From Jejuia pallidilutea (GTDB lineage Bacteria; Bacteroidota; Bacteroidia; Flavobacteriales; Flavobacteriaceae): a DNA stretch of 64,000 bases. The notes below the pieces were generated by a model. The model had not been told where the DNA came from, did no database searches, and was given only the letters and a program-made list of their open reading frames with translations. The translations under genes were made by a program, and so were the position numbers. Position 1 is the first letter of the stretch. The number at the start of each line of letters is the position of its first letter. Positions 7,569-17,063 of the stretch are shown one piece after another. The DNA is taken from contig NZ_PVEO01000004.1 of assembly GCF_002973595.1 (NCBI RefSeq), forward strand, positions 124,001 through 188,000, given 5' to 3'.

Positions 7569-8623
7569 TGCTTTTTAAGTTTTAAAATTAAAGTTACTTC
7601 GTAACTGTCTTTATTATGTTTTATTCTAATGGTATGTTGGTTAGGGTAGAGTAACTTTAACCTATTTTTAATATTCTCTAAACCAATGCCAGAGCTCTTT
7701 GTTTTTGTTTGTTGGTGCGATACCGAGTTTTGTACGTAAAGTTTAAGCAAATCGCTTTCAATATTCAATTTTATTAAAATATTAGTTTTGCCTTTAAAAT
7801 CTGTGCCGTATTTAAAAGCATTTTCAATAAACGATATTAGTAATAGTGGTTCTATACTGTAATTTAAGTTACCATGAATATTTATTTTTACGTTGCTAGA
7901 GTCTTTTAAACGAAGCAGTTGTAGTGCAATATAATTCTTTATATACTCAACTTCTTTTTCAAGAGGTACTAACTCTTTATTAGCTTCATAAATCATATAC
8001 CGCATTAAATCGGATAGTATTACTATGGCATTGGTAGTATCTTTAGATTGTTTGTGTGCCAATGAATAAATACTGTTTAGGGAATTGAATAAAAAATGCG
8101 GATTAAGTTGGGCTTTTAAGAAAGAAAGTTCAGAATTTACTTTTTGAGATTCTATTTCTACCCTTTTTTTTTCAGATTTAAACCATTCTATGCCTAATTT
8201 TACACTTGTGCTCAAAGCAAAAATTAATAGCAATAAGCCTCCCGAAGGAAAGAAACCTCTAAAGTTTAAAAAAGATGGTAAAGGTTTTATGGAGGGAAAA
8301 ATATTTTTGGCATTGCCAAGATCTCTTGTATTTGGTGGTTTAAACTTGGGCTTAGGCAATGTTTCATCCATTATAAATAAAAAGAAAGCGCCAAAGGCTA
8401 ACAATGCTACAAAATAAAGTAGTGTTTTTTTATTTAATAGTAGGTTGGGCACCAGTAGCCCGTAGTTTATATAAAATGCTAGTATTAAAATACTAGAACG
8501 TAACATAAAATCTTGGGGAATAACACCTATTTTAAGATAAATTTGGGTAGCGCTTATAACCAAAAAAATTATCCATATAAGCATGTGGATAATAGTTGCT
8601 GGAATTTTTTTATAATTTTTCAA
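7565..8623 (-). CDS. LytS-type sensor histidine kinase (system 1)
   Basis: A 352-aa inner-membrane sensor kinase. Four hydrophobic segments lie at about residues 10-30, 42-62, 67-85 and 127-146. They are followed by a short coiled coil and the His_kinase (LytS) domain with phospho-acceptor His176 in LNPHFLFNSLNSIYSL. The ATP-binding part has the N box ISFIENAFKYG and the G box SSGIGLENIKNRL. There is no extracellular sensor domain, so the ligand probably acts within or at the membrane. It is the first gene of a two-gene operon with the LytTR regulator. Confidence 0.9.
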   Translation of the reverse strand: MKNYKKIPATIIHMLIWIIFLVISATQIYLKIGVIPQDFMLRSSILILAFYINYGLLVPNLLLNKKTLLYFVALLAFGAFFLFIMDETLPKPKFKPPNTRDLGNAKNIFPSIKPLPSFLNFRGFFPSGGLLLLIFALSTSVKLGIEWFKSEKKRVEIESQKVNSELSFLKAQLNPHFLFNSLNSIYSLAHKQSKDTTNAIVILSDLMRYMIYEANKELVPLEKEVEYIKNYIALQLLRLKDSSNVKINIHGNLNYSIEPLLLISFIENAFKYGTDFKGKTNILIKLNIESDLLKLYVQNSVSHQQTKTKSSGIGLENIKNRLKLLYPNQHTIRIKHNKDSYEVTLILKLKKQ

Positions 8624-8781
8624 TATAAAAATTTCTTCAAAAGTATATAATGGTTCTTAAAAAAGGTATAATATAGTAGTTATACTTTTATAAAAATAAG
8701 GTTGACAAAAGGTTAGAGTGCCTATTTATAACTCTTTACTTTTTAGCCAACCCTATTTTCCAAAAATCAATCAAATATTAA

Positions 8782-9771
8782 CTAATCATCTTCGTTTTCT
8801 AGTTCGTCGGGTCTAAACTCCCAAACATCATCAAAATAATAGTTGCTACTTCTACCCATAAACACATAAGCTTTATCATCAAACGAGAAGGCAGATGCAT
8901 CTTGTCTTGAGGTGCCTTCAAAGTTGGGGACTTCTTCCCAAGAATCTTCATAAGGTGTATACTCCCAGCACTCACTAACTAAAGATGTACTTAAACCAGT
9001 AGCAAGATAGCCTTTGCCGTTTAACGAAAACCCGGTACTACTGCTTAAAGTTATGGTTTCGTCGTTGTCATCATCATCCAAATCTGTTAAGCGTGTCCAA
9101 TTAATACCATCAAAAGCATAAAAATCGTATTGTGTGGCACCATTTCGTATTCCTGTGCCAATGTAGGCAATGTTATCTATAACAAATACCGAAGCATTTT
9201 GCCGTTTTTGACCGCCAAAACCTACAACTTGTTCCCAGGTATCATTTGTAGCATCGTATTTCCAAAAGTCTTTTTGTTCACTACCATCGTAACCAGTACC
9301 AATATAGCCATATCCGTTAATAGAAAAGCCTATAGCACCAAATCTTGCAGTACCACCAAAATCGGTTTTTTGAGACCATGTATTAGTATCAGGAGTGAAT
9401 TCCCAAAAATCTTTTAGCTCGTCGCTGCCATCATAACCAGTGCCAATGTAACCCTTCCCATTAATAGAGAAGCCTACAGCACCACTACGAGCTGTTCCTG
9501 GAAAATCTGCCTTTTTTACCCAATAGTCGCCTTCTGAATTGTACTCCCAAGTATCGTATAGGTAATCGTCTCCATCATATCCCGTAACCAAATAACCTTT
9601 TGTGCCTATTGTGAAACTTACTGCGTTTCCTCTTGAGTCACCATCAAATGACGAGCTTTCTACCCAATTACCATACTCATCTGAATCTTCATCATCGGAA
9701 TTACTGCAGCTAACAAATACTATGGACAGCATTGTAAAATATAGGATGTTACTTCTTTTTAATAAGTTCAT
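8782..9771 (-). CDS. Kelch-repeat lipoprotein
   Basis: A 329-aa lipoprotein. The signal peptide ends in a lipobox (IVFVSCSN), followed by an acidic spacer (SDDEDSDE). Six Kelch blades follow, marked by repeated GYIGTGYDGS and DFWEFTPDTNTW motifs, making a single beta-propeller of normal size. It is predicted to be anchored in the outer membrane. The propeller probably binds a protein or glycan. It is divergent from the DUF4270/outer-membrane operon across 258 bp, and from memory this trio is often linked in Flavobacteriaceae, suggesting a joint surface role. Confidence 0.85.
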   Translation of the reverse strand: MNLLKRSNILYFTMLSIVFVSCSNSDDEDSDEYGNWVESSSFDGDSRGNAVSFTIGTKGYLVTGYDGDDYLYDTWEYNSEGDYWVKKADFPGTARSGAVGFSINGKGYIGTGYDGSDELKDFWEFTPDTNTWSQKTDFGGTARFGAIGFSINGYGYIGTGYDGSEQKDFWKYDATNDTWEQVVGFGGQKRQNASVFVIDNIAYIGTGIRNGATQYDFYAFDGINWTRLTDLDDDDNDETITLSSSTGFSLNGKGYLATGLSTSLVSECWEYTPYEDSWEEVPNFEGTSRQDASAFSFDDKAYVFMGRSSNYYFDDVWEFRPDELENEDD

Positions 9772-10029
9772 TATTGTTGCGTGTTAATATTTATCACTTA
9801 TTTATACATGGCAAATCTAGCAGCTAGTTGGTTTTAAAGCATTACAAAATAGACCAACGCTTACTTTTTGTCTATGTTAAGCTTATTTATATCTATGAAT
9901 AGAATAACGTATTGAATTATAGTAATTTAACATATTTTTTACATCTTCATCTATAAAAATGTGGGGTTGGTATATTTAGAGAAGCCATCCGTTTTTTCTG
10001 CTAGTAATTTTACGTTTTAAAAAAGTAAA

Positions 10030-11352
10030 ATGAAGATATTTTTTGTGTGCAGTTTAAGTTTGTTTTTTATGTGTTCTTGTAGCGACGATATAAAAAACTA
10101 TCCTGTTGGTAGCGATTTTATAGAGAATAATATAAGTATTAAAATAATAGACACATTCTCTGTAAACGCAGGAACATTTAAATTAGATTCTTTAGTTACA
10201 TCTGGTACTGGCCGTATTTTACTAGGAAGTGTAAAGGATGCGTATTTTGGGGATTTAGTGGCGCAAACCTACTTTCAGGTAAATAACTCTAATTTTTCTA
10301 TTAGCTCTAGTGCAGTTTACGATTCTATTGGTTTGATTTTAAATTACGATACCTACCATTATGGCGACACAACACATTTGCAAACCTATAAGGTACATCG
10401 TTTATTAGATGATTTTGAACCCAAAGAAGGTTATGAATTTTATAATTTATCTAAGCTAGAATATGATGAAGCAGTACTTGGCGAAGTGTCATTTACGCCC
10501 AGACCAAACAGCACTTCAGATTCCATATATATTCCCCTAAACAAAGATTTAGGTGAAGATATTTTTAATAAAATAAGAGATAATGATATTAATACAGTAG
10601 ACGATTTTCTTCAATATTTCAAAGGTTTAACTGTAATACCTGATACAGTTACTAACAGTCATATTTTAGGATTTAACTTCAAATCGTATTCAGACTTAAA
10701 CAATAATACTAGCATGCGCTTGTTTTACACCGAAGATGTTGATGATAGTAGCGAAGATAACAACCAAGTAATAGATTTCTTTGTATCGTCTACAAGCAAA
10801 CAATTTAATGCTATAAACAATATTTTAGACAATACATTAATGGATTATTTGCCAGATCAAGAAACAACTATTTCTAGTCATGATACTAACGAGTTAATTT
10901 TTGCACAAGCAGGTACTGGTATATCGGCAAGAATAGAACTGCCTACAATTAAAAATTTAAACGCTCTATCTAGCCAAAGTACAGCACTTAAAGCAGAGTT
11001 AACATTTAGCCCGCTTACAAATAGCTACAGTAATGCTCAACCACTAAAAGACTCTTTGGCTGTTTATGTAGTAGACCATAAAAACAGAATTGTTAATCAG
11101 CTAACCGATATAGATTCAAATGCAGCTTATGCAGTTCTAAATCAAAATGATGATGAGTTTAACCAAAACACATATTACAGCGTAGACATGAGTGGGTTTG
11201 TAGAAACAATTTTGGCTTCAAATTACGATTTAAACTATGCCATAATGGTTCAATTTTTAGATTATAACAAAACAGTAGACAGAATAGTGATTGATGATTT
11301 TGATGAAAACAATAACAATATTAAACTAAGTGTAGCTTACCTAAGCTATTAA
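10030..11352 (+). CDS. DUF4270 lipoprotein
   Basis: A 440-aa lipoprotein. The lipobox is in LFFMCSCSDD, followed by the typical DUF4270 opening, PVGSDFIENN, a VKDAYFGDLVAQTYFQV-like segment and a long beta-rich body. DUF4270 proteins are Bacteroidota-specific surface lipoproteins of unknown function. The gene is followed after 12 nt by an outer-membrane protein gene and is divergent from the Kelch lipoprotein. I infer that the three products form or serve one cell-surface assembly, but no partner or substrate can be named. Confidence 0.85.
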   Translation: MKIFFVCSLSLFFMCSCSDDIKNYPVGSDFIENNISIKIIDTFSVNAGTFKLDSLVTSGTGRILLGSVKDAYFGDLVAQTYFQVNNSNFSISSSAVYDSIGLILNYDTYHYGDTTHLQTYKVHRLLDDFEPKEGYEFYNLSKLEYDEAVLGEVSFTPRPNSTSDSIYIPLNKDLGEDIFNKIRDNDINTVDDFLQYFKGLTVIPDTVTNSHILGFNFKSYSDLNNNTSMRLFYTEDVDDSSEDNNQVIDFFVSSTSKQFNAINNILDNTLMDYLPDQETTISSHDTNELIFAQAGTGISARIELPTIKNLNALSSQSTALKAELTFSPLTNSYSNAQPLKDSLAVYVVDHKNRIVNQLTDIDSNAAYAVLNQNDDEFNQNTYYSVDMSGFVETILASNYDLNYAIMVQFLDYNKTVDRIVIDDFDENNNNIKLSVAYLSY

Positions 11353-11364
11353 ATTAAATTTTAA

Positions 11365-12600
11365 ATGAATAAAATACAATTATTATTGTTCCTTATAAGT
11401 ATTGCATCACCGTGTTGGTCTCAAAATGATACCAGTACACCCTATTCTTTATTTGGTTTGGGCGTAGAAAATAAGACGGCAACAGGGGGTTTAACAGGTT
11501 TGGGAAATACGGGAATAGCACAAAATAATTCTGATGAAATAAACTTATTTAATCCAGCTAGTTTGGGAAATATAAGGCAAAAAACCTTTCTGTACGAGTT
11601 TGGTTTAAATGGTATGTATTCTACATTGAAAACAGATGAAGTTTCTGAAAATACAAGTGATTATAATATTTCTCATGTTGTTATGGCATTTCCAATTACA
11701 AAGAATTTAGGCATGAGTTTTGGACTTTTACCTTACACAAAAGTTGGTTACGATATAGATATTTTAAACCCCGTTGAAGGTTCTTCCGATAGTTATGCTT
11801 CTAGAATTACAGGGTCTGGCGGACTAAACAAGTTTTACCTATCAACAGGATTTAATGCAACTAAAAAACTAGCGTTGGGGCTAGATTTATCATATCTTTT
11901 TGGTTCCATAAATCAAGAAACAAATTTGTTTTACGAATCTGTAGTAAATATTACAGATGTTAACTACTACAATGGACTTAAACTAAAGGCAGGTATACAG
12001 TATAATATGCTTAAAACAGCCAATAAGGAAGTTACTTTAGGTGCTGTTGTAGGTTTACCAGCAAATTTAACGGGTAGCCAAACAAGAAATTCTTATAAAA
12101 CCTCAATTAGCGGTACTGAAATTACAGTTGATGAAGAAGTGGAGAACGAACTTGATGATTTTGAATTGCCCCTATCTATTGGTTTAGGTATGGTTACAAA
12201 ACTAAATACATCATTAACTACAAGTTTAGATTTTAAAAAACTGTATTGGGATAATACCAACCAGTTGCAAAATAACGAGCGCTACACCAACCAGAATATA
12301 TATGCATTTGGGGCAGAGTATTTACCAATTGAAAACAGTAAGTACTGGAGCAGGGTTAAATACAGGTTTGGTTTAAATTATAACACTGGCTTTTTAGACA
12401 TATCTAACCAAAAAATAGAGAGTTATTTTGTTTCAGTTGGTTTAGGAATGCCCTTATCAAACAAATCGAGATTAAATATAGCATATTCATACGGAGGGGA
12501 AGGGACTCTACAAAATAGTTTAGTTCAAGAAAATTTTCATAAACTCACTTTAAACTTAAGTTTTATTGGTAGTTGGTTTAATAAAAGAAAGTTTAATTAA
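11365..12600 (+). CDS. Outer-membrane beta-barrel protein
   Basis: A 411-aa protein with a signal peptide ending CWSQ and then NDTSTPYSLFGLGVENKT. It is rich in alternating amphipathic strands and Gly/Asn turns and ends in a terminal-strand-like segment. The N-terminal motif (TPYSxxGxG..., GLGNTGIA) resembles the FadL/PorV-like barrels common in this phylum. It is predicted to be a 14-strand-class barrel in the outer membrane. It is cotranscribed with the DUF4270 gene (12-nt spacer), which suggests a functional pair. The substrate is unknown. Confidence 0.75.
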   Translation: MNKIQLLLFLISIASPCWSQNDTSTPYSLFGLGVENKTATGGLTGLGNTGIAQNNSDEINLFNPASLGNIRQKTFLYEFGLNGMYSTLKTDEVSENTSDYNISHVVMAFPITKNLGMSFGLLPYTKVGYDIDILNPVEGSSDSYASRITGSGGLNKFYLSTGFNATKKLALGLDLSYLFGSINQETNLFYESVVNITDVNYYNGLKLKAGIQYNMLKTANKEVTLGAVVGLPANLTGSQTRNSYKTSISGTEITVDEEVENELDDFELPLSIGLGMVTKLNTSLTTSLDFKKLYWDNTNQLQNNERYTNQNIYAFGAEYLPIENSKYWSRVKYRFGLNYNTGFLDISNQKIESYFVSVGLGMPLSNKSRLNIAYSYGGEGTLQNSLVQENFHKLTLNLSFIGSWFNKRKFN

Positions 12601-12618
12601 CATTTTTTTACTAGTATT

Positions 12619-13950
12619 TTACAGCAACCCACGAGCCTTAATTTCTAAATATTTATTAATAGTATCTACAGTTAAATTTTCAGGAGTGGTTAAAATAGAA
12701 TAGATACCAAACTTTTTAAGTTCGTTTACAATTAAGCGCTTTTCAAAATCAAACTTTTCAGCAATTATTTTATCATAAACTTGTTGTACCGTGTCCGCTT
12801 TATTGTTAATGAGCTTGTCTATTTCTGTATTCTTAAAAAACACAACAACTAATAAATGATTTTTAGCAATGGCTTTTAAGTAGGGCAGTTGCCTGTTTAA
12901 GCCGTCTAAGGTTTCAAAATTAGTGTACATTAAAAGCAAGCTTCTGTGGGTAATATGTCTTTTAATATTAGCGTAAAGTCGGCCAAAATCACTTTCAAAA
13001 TAATCTGTTTTTATGTTGTAAAGTGCTTCAAGAACAAGTTGCATTTGTCCGCTTCTACGTTCGGCAACCACAACATTTTCAATTTTTTTTGAAAACGACA
13101 ACATACCTGCTTTATCATGTTTTTTTAAAACAATATTACTTATCACCAAAGTTGCGTTAATAGCATAATCTAATAAACTTAGCCCATTAAAAGGCATTTT
13201 CATAATACGCCCTTTATCTATAATGGAATATACAGGTTGCGATTTTTCATCTTGAAATTGATTCACCATTAACTGGTTTTTCTTAGCTGTGGCTTTCCAG
13301 TTTATGGTGCGCAAATCGTCGCCTAATACATAATCTTTAATTTGCTCAAACTCCATGGTGTGCCCTAATCGACGTACTTTTTTAAGTCCGTAATCCATGG
13401 CGTTCTTGTTAATGTTTAGAAGTTCAAACTTCTTTAATTGTTTAAAGCTGGGATAGGTGGGCACCATAACTTCGTTTTCAAACATAAAGCGTTTGGCTAC
13501 TAATTTTATGGCTGAAGATGCATATATATTTAAAAACCCAAAATGATACTCGCCACGTTCTTTAGGTGTTAAATTGTAAGATATAAATTTATCTTTTTTA
13601 GGGTATATGGTTGCTTTAATTTTAAAATTTCTAATTTGAAATTGTTCGGGCACCTCATCGATAATTTCTGCGTACGCAACAAATGCATAATTATTTTTAA
13701 TATAAATTTTAATTTGGTTGGTATCGCCATTTGAAAATTTATCAGGAACAATTCTTTTAGCCTCAATTTTTTGTTTTCCAGCAAACACAATTAAAACATC
13801 AATAAAAAACAAACCTAATAAAACCAAAATGCATAACTGTGCGATGTTAAATAGTACAGGTATAAAGTAGCTCAATGCAAAAAGTACTACAATGCAAATG
13901 CCAGCATAAAAAAATCGGGGTTGTATGTAGAAGGGTTTTAGGGGTTTCAA
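12619..13950 (-). CDS. DUF58 domain protein of the MoxR cluster
   Basis: A 443-aa protein with two N-terminal membrane segments (residues about 14-52), a beta-rich middle part and a DUF58/vWA-like C-terminal half (GDDLRTINWKATAKKNQLMVNQF is the hallmark). DUF58 proteins act with MoxR AAA ATPases as a chaperone-like or signalling pair in the cell envelope. It is the last gene of the cluster SpoIIM-DUF4129-DUF4350-MoxR-DUF58, separated from moxR by 102 bp that contain heptamer repeats. Confidence 0.9.
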   Translation of the reverse strand: MKPLKPFYIQPRFFYAGICIVVLFALSYFIPVLFNIAQLCILVLLGLFFIDVLIVFAGKQKIEAKRIVPDKFSNGDTNQIKIYIKNNYAFVAYAEIIDEVPEQFQIRNFKIKATIYPKKDKFISYNLTPKERGEYHFGFLNIYASSAIKLVAKRFMFENEVMVPTYPSFKQLKKFELLNINKNAMDYGLKKVRRLGHTMEFEQIKDYVLGDDLRTINWKATAKKNQLMVNQFQDEKSQPVYSIIDKGRIMKMPFNGLSLLDYAINATLVISNIVLKKHDKAGMLSFSKKIENVVVAERRSGQMQLVLEALYNIKTDYFESDFGRLYANIKRHITHRSLLLMYTNFETLDGLNRQLPYLKAIAKNHLLVVVFFKNTEIDKLINNKADTVQQVYDKIIAEKFDFEKRLIVNELKKFGIYSILTTPENLTVDTINKYLEIKARGLL

Positions 13951-13953
13951 TAA

Positions 13954-13988
13954 ATTGGTTATTGGTTATTGGTTACTGGTTACTGGTT
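13954..13988. repeat. Heptanucleotide tandem repeat (TTATTGG/TTACTGG)
   Basis: About five copies of a 7-bp unit, first TTATTGG and then TTACTGG. They lie in the 102-bp gap between the DUF58 gene start and the moxR stop. Copy-number change by slippage would alter the spacing between the two genes of the operon. Confidence 0.8.
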
Positions 13989-14052
13989 TTTCGTTAAATG
14001 TTGGTGGTTATAATGCAGTGTTGAAAACTGCCCTATGTTTACTGTAACTGTT

Positions 14053-15129
14053 TTAACGAGGTATTTCAACAGTTTCAATAATCTGATTTATAATTTGTTT
14101 ACTCGTCACACCTTCCATTTCGCGCTCTGGAGTTACTATAACCCTGTGGTGTAATACAGGGGTAACTGCACGCTTAATATCTTCTGGTGTTACAAAATCA
14201 CGTCCAGCCATGGCAGCAAAGGCTTTACTTGCCTTTAATACAGATATTGATGCTCTTGGTGATGCGCCTAAATATAAAAAGCGGTTACTTCTAGTGGCTA
14301 CAATTAGTTCTGCTATATATTTTAATAAATGTTGCTCCACAATAATTTTACTTACCAACCCTTGGTAGTTAGCAATTTGTTTTGCTGTTAAAAACGAGGT
14401 GATTTGTTCTGTTTTTGTGCCCTCTTTTAAATCGTGCTCTCTCGATAAGATTTCTATTTCTTCTTCTAAATTTGGGTAATCTACATCTATTTTAAACAAA
14501 AACCTATCTAGTTGCGCTTCTGGCAAACGGTAAGTGCCTTCTTGTTCTATGGGGTTTTGTGTTGCTAATACCATAAAGGGAATATCTAGCTTATACTTGT
14601 GCCCATCTATTGTTATTTGTTGTTCTTCCATTACCTCAAATAATGCAGCTTGGGTTTTTGCAGGTGCACGGTTAATTTCATCAATTAACACCATATTGGA
14701 AAAAATAGGGCCTTTTTTAAACTCAAATTCAGAATCTTTTAAATTAAAAACCGAAGTCCCTAAAATATCACTAGGCATTAAATCTGGCGTAAATTGAATA
14801 CGGCTAAAATCTACGCTTAAAGATTTTGCCAACAATTTAGCAGTTACCGTTTTTGCAACTCCAGGAACACCTTCAATTAAAGAATGGCCTTTAGCAAGCA
14901 ATGAGGCAATTAACATATCAACCATATCGGTTTGCCCTACGATAATTTTACCAACTTCAGATTTTATTTTGGCTACGCTTTGTTGAAGCTCAGATAAATC
15001 TAATCGGTTTTTAAATTCCAAATCATTGTTGTTGTTATTTAAAACGCTATCGTCTACAGATGAGACCACATCTTGCTCTGGTTTAGGTAAAAAATCCTCG
15101 TGGTTTGTTTCTTCTTTGTTTTCGTTCAT
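14053..15129 (-). CDS. MoxR-family AAA+ ATPase (copy 1)
   Basis: A 358-aa AAA_3 ATPase. The Walker A variant (EGVPGVAKTV), Walker B (MVLIDEINRAP), sensor 1 (LATQNPIEQEGTYRLPEAQLDRF) and lid domain (GASPRAS) are all in place. An acidic, Asn-rich N-terminal extension of about 45 residues is unusual compared with copy 2. MoxR ATPases remodel or mature partner proteins, usually those with vWA domains. It sits between DUF4350 (2 nt away) and DUF58 genes, its usual partners. Confidence 0.93.
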   Translation of the reverse strand: MNENKEETNHEDFLPKPEQDVVSSVDDSVLNNNNNDLEFKNRLDLSELQQSVAKIKSEVGKIIVGQTDMVDMLIASLLAKGHSLIEGVPGVAKTVTAKLLAKSLSVDFSRIQFTPDLMPSDILGTSVFNLKDSEFEFKKGPIFSNMVLIDEINRAPAKTQAALFEVMEEQQITIDGHKYKLDIPFMVLATQNPIEQEGTYRLPEAQLDRFLFKIDVDYPNLEEEIEILSREHDLKEGTKTEQITSFLTAKQIANYQGLVSKIIVEQHLLKYIAELIVATRSNRFLYLGASPRASISVLKASKAFAAMAGRDFVTPEDIKRAVTPVLHHRVIVTPEREMEGVTSKQIINQIIETVEIPR

Positions 15130-15131
15130 AA

Positions 15132-16337
15132 TTATTGAGAATAAAAAGCTTCTATAAATTTATTTAATTTGATGAGGCTTTCTTCAGAAAGCTCATTTTT
15201 TGTGCGCAACCATTTTATGTAATTAACTAATTGTGCTACATCTTCTTTTTTTCTACCCGCTTTGGTGGCTAGTTTTTTTATAAAATCGTCGTTTAAAACT
15301 GCGGTATCGATATTGAAATCGCTTCTGATTTTTTCTAAAAAATATGTGATTTTTTTATCGATTAAGTTTTTATAATCTTGAGTTTCAATATATAAATTAG
15401 ATATGGTTTTTACGAATGCCAAAGATGTGTTTTGTAGTGGTTTTACAATTTTTATAACACGCTGCCTCCGTTTTGCATTAAAAACCATAAATAGCAAAGT
15501 GAAAATTAATGCGGTATACCACGCCCAACGAAACGACAGTTGCTCTAAAAACCAACTTAGGTTCGATCTTTTTTCGGCTTCTCCATAGGGCGTTTGTCGT
15601 TTTATGTAAGAATCAAAATACACATCGCCATCGGGTAAATAAGACAGTGCGTTTTCTACATAGCGATACCGTTCGTTTTTTAAAATATTATAGTTAGTAA
15701 ACGCTTTAGGTTCAGTGTGTAGTAAAATTTGTCCTTTACCAAAAGGTATTTTTAAAAAATTTACACGATTTATATCGGTTTTCGCATATCCTAAAATGGT
15801 GTGATTAATACTATCAAAACGCGAAAAATAGTAGTCGCCTTCATTCTTATCAATATTGCTACTGTTTAAGTTTTTATTTTTGAATAACAGTAACGAAATA
15901 CTATCTTTTTTACTGTTGTATTCAAAATCTACATCAATTCCTAATGTATCGTGTAGGCGTTGTGCATAGTAGTAATCTGAAATAAATAAAGTGTTACCAA
16001 CATCTACAAAATCTAGAAGTTTATCTACCGAAAAATTAGTGAGATAATCAGAATTTCCAATAATTATATAATTGCCTTCGGCATGATGATCGCCATATCC
16101 AAACTCAGAATTAGCAGTAAGATAGCTTGATGGTTGGTGGTATACGGTTCTTATTTTGTTACCCTTAAAAAGATTTGGCAATTCTTTATAAAGCACACTA
16201 GTGCCATAGGGCTTGTTGCTTTTTTCGTTAAAGGATTCTTCCCAATCTACGGTTTTGGTGCGTTTTATTCCAAACGTTAATGCAGCAACTACAATAAGCG
16301 CCACAATAACCAATATAACAGGTAAAAGTTTTTTCAT
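15132..16337 (-). CDS. DUF4350 membrane protein
   Basis: A 401-aa protein with an N-terminal membrane anchor (LLPVILVIVALIVVAALTFGI), a periplasmic DUF4350 domain (SVLYKELPNLF...; HAEGNYIIIGNSDYLTNFSVDKLLDFVDVGNTLFIS) and a second transmembrane segment near residue 275 (WAWYTALIFTLLFMVFNA), followed by a cytoplasmic helical tail. The fold resembles a ThuA/GATase-like alpha-beta domain without obvious catalytic residues. It is a fixed member of this Bacteroidota cluster. Its stop is 2 nt from the start of moxR. Confidence 0.85.
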   Translation of the reverse strand: MKKLLPVILVIVALIVVAALTFGIKRTKTVDWEESFNEKSNKPYGTSVLYKELPNLFKGNKIRTVYHQPSSYLTANSEFGYGDHHAEGNYIIIGNSDYLTNFSVDKLLDFVDVGNTLFISDYYYAQRLHDTLGIDVDFEYNSKKDSISLLLFKNKNLNSSNIDKNEGDYYFSRFDSINHTILGYAKTDINRVNFLKIPFGKGQILLHTEPKAFTNYNILKNERYRYVENALSYLPDGDVYFDSYIKRQTPYGEAEKRSNLSWFLEQLSFRWAWYTALIFTLLFMVFNAKRRQRVIKIVKPLQNTSLAFVKTISNLYIETQDYKNLIDKKITYFLEKIRSDFNIDTAVLNDDFIKKLATKAGRKKEDVAQLVNYIKWLRTKNELSEESLIKLNKFIEAFYSQ

Positions 16338-17063
16338 TTAATTTACCTGATTTAAAAGTGTTGTAAAATTAAGTTTAGCCTTGGCATACTGCGATGCTTC
16401 TAAATTAAACTTACCGTACCATATGTAATTGTATAAATAGGATACATAAGAAAAGTTTTTGCTAAAAGGCTTTTCGTTAAGCTCGTTTAAGTATTCTGTA
16501 TTGGTTTTGTCGTCTTCAAATTTTATGTGATTTTTTAAACTTAACGTTTTTAATACCAAAAGATAGTAATAGCGAATGGCGAGCCTGTAATCGTTATTGT
16601 TTTCAGCTTCTTTTATAAGTGAATTAATATCGGCATGTTCAATATTTTCGGCAGTAATCTCATCAAATCTTTGTATGCTTTTGTTTTTGTTAAAAGCGAA
16701 TAAGCCGGTGCCGCCCTCGTTTAATAAAACGTAAGCTAAATACACTACGGCGATAGCTAAAATGATATAAAACAAGAACCCAAAAGGGCCAAGATTTATA
16801 ACAACTTCATCAGCATTGTTTTTTTCTTCGGTTCTGGTTTTGTTTTTATCATAATCTTCATATGTTCCAGATCCTCCTCTAGTTTTGCCAACTACTTTTT
16901 TGCCTTCGTAATTATATTTATCACTAGCATAGCGTTCTTTAAAATTAGAATCGAAAACCCGATACACCTGTGGTTCTTGGGTAGCAGAGTTAGCAACTAA
17001 AGTTTGATAATTTAATATCAAAACTACTATACTTAAACATATGTGTAGGGCTTTTGGTTTCAT
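16338..17063 (-). CDS. DUF4129 membrane protein
   Basis: A 241-aa protein with a signal peptide or first membrane segment (LHICLSIVVLILNYQTLVA), an extracytoplasmic stretch with KGR-type basic residues, a transmembrane segment at about residues 98-115 (FLFYIILAIAVVYLAYVLL) and a cytoplasmic DUF4129 domain (DYRLAIRYYYLLVLKTL, NTEYLNEL, YIWYGKFNL). It overlaps the SpoIIM start by one base and abuts DUF4350, so all are cotranscribed. Function is known only by association with MoxR/DUF58. Confidence 0.82.
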   Translation of the reverse strand: MKPKALHICLSIVVLILNYQTLVANSATQEPQVYRVFDSNFKERYASDKYNYEGKKVVGKTRGGSGTYEDYDKNKTRTEEKNNADEVVINLGPFGFLFYIILAIAVVYLAYVLLNEGGTGLFAFNKNKSIQRFDEITAENIEHADINSLIKEAENNNDYRLAIRYYYLLVLKTLSLKNHIKFEDDKTNTEYLNELNEKPFSKNFSYVSYLYNYIWYGKFNLEASQYAKAKLNFTTLLNQVN

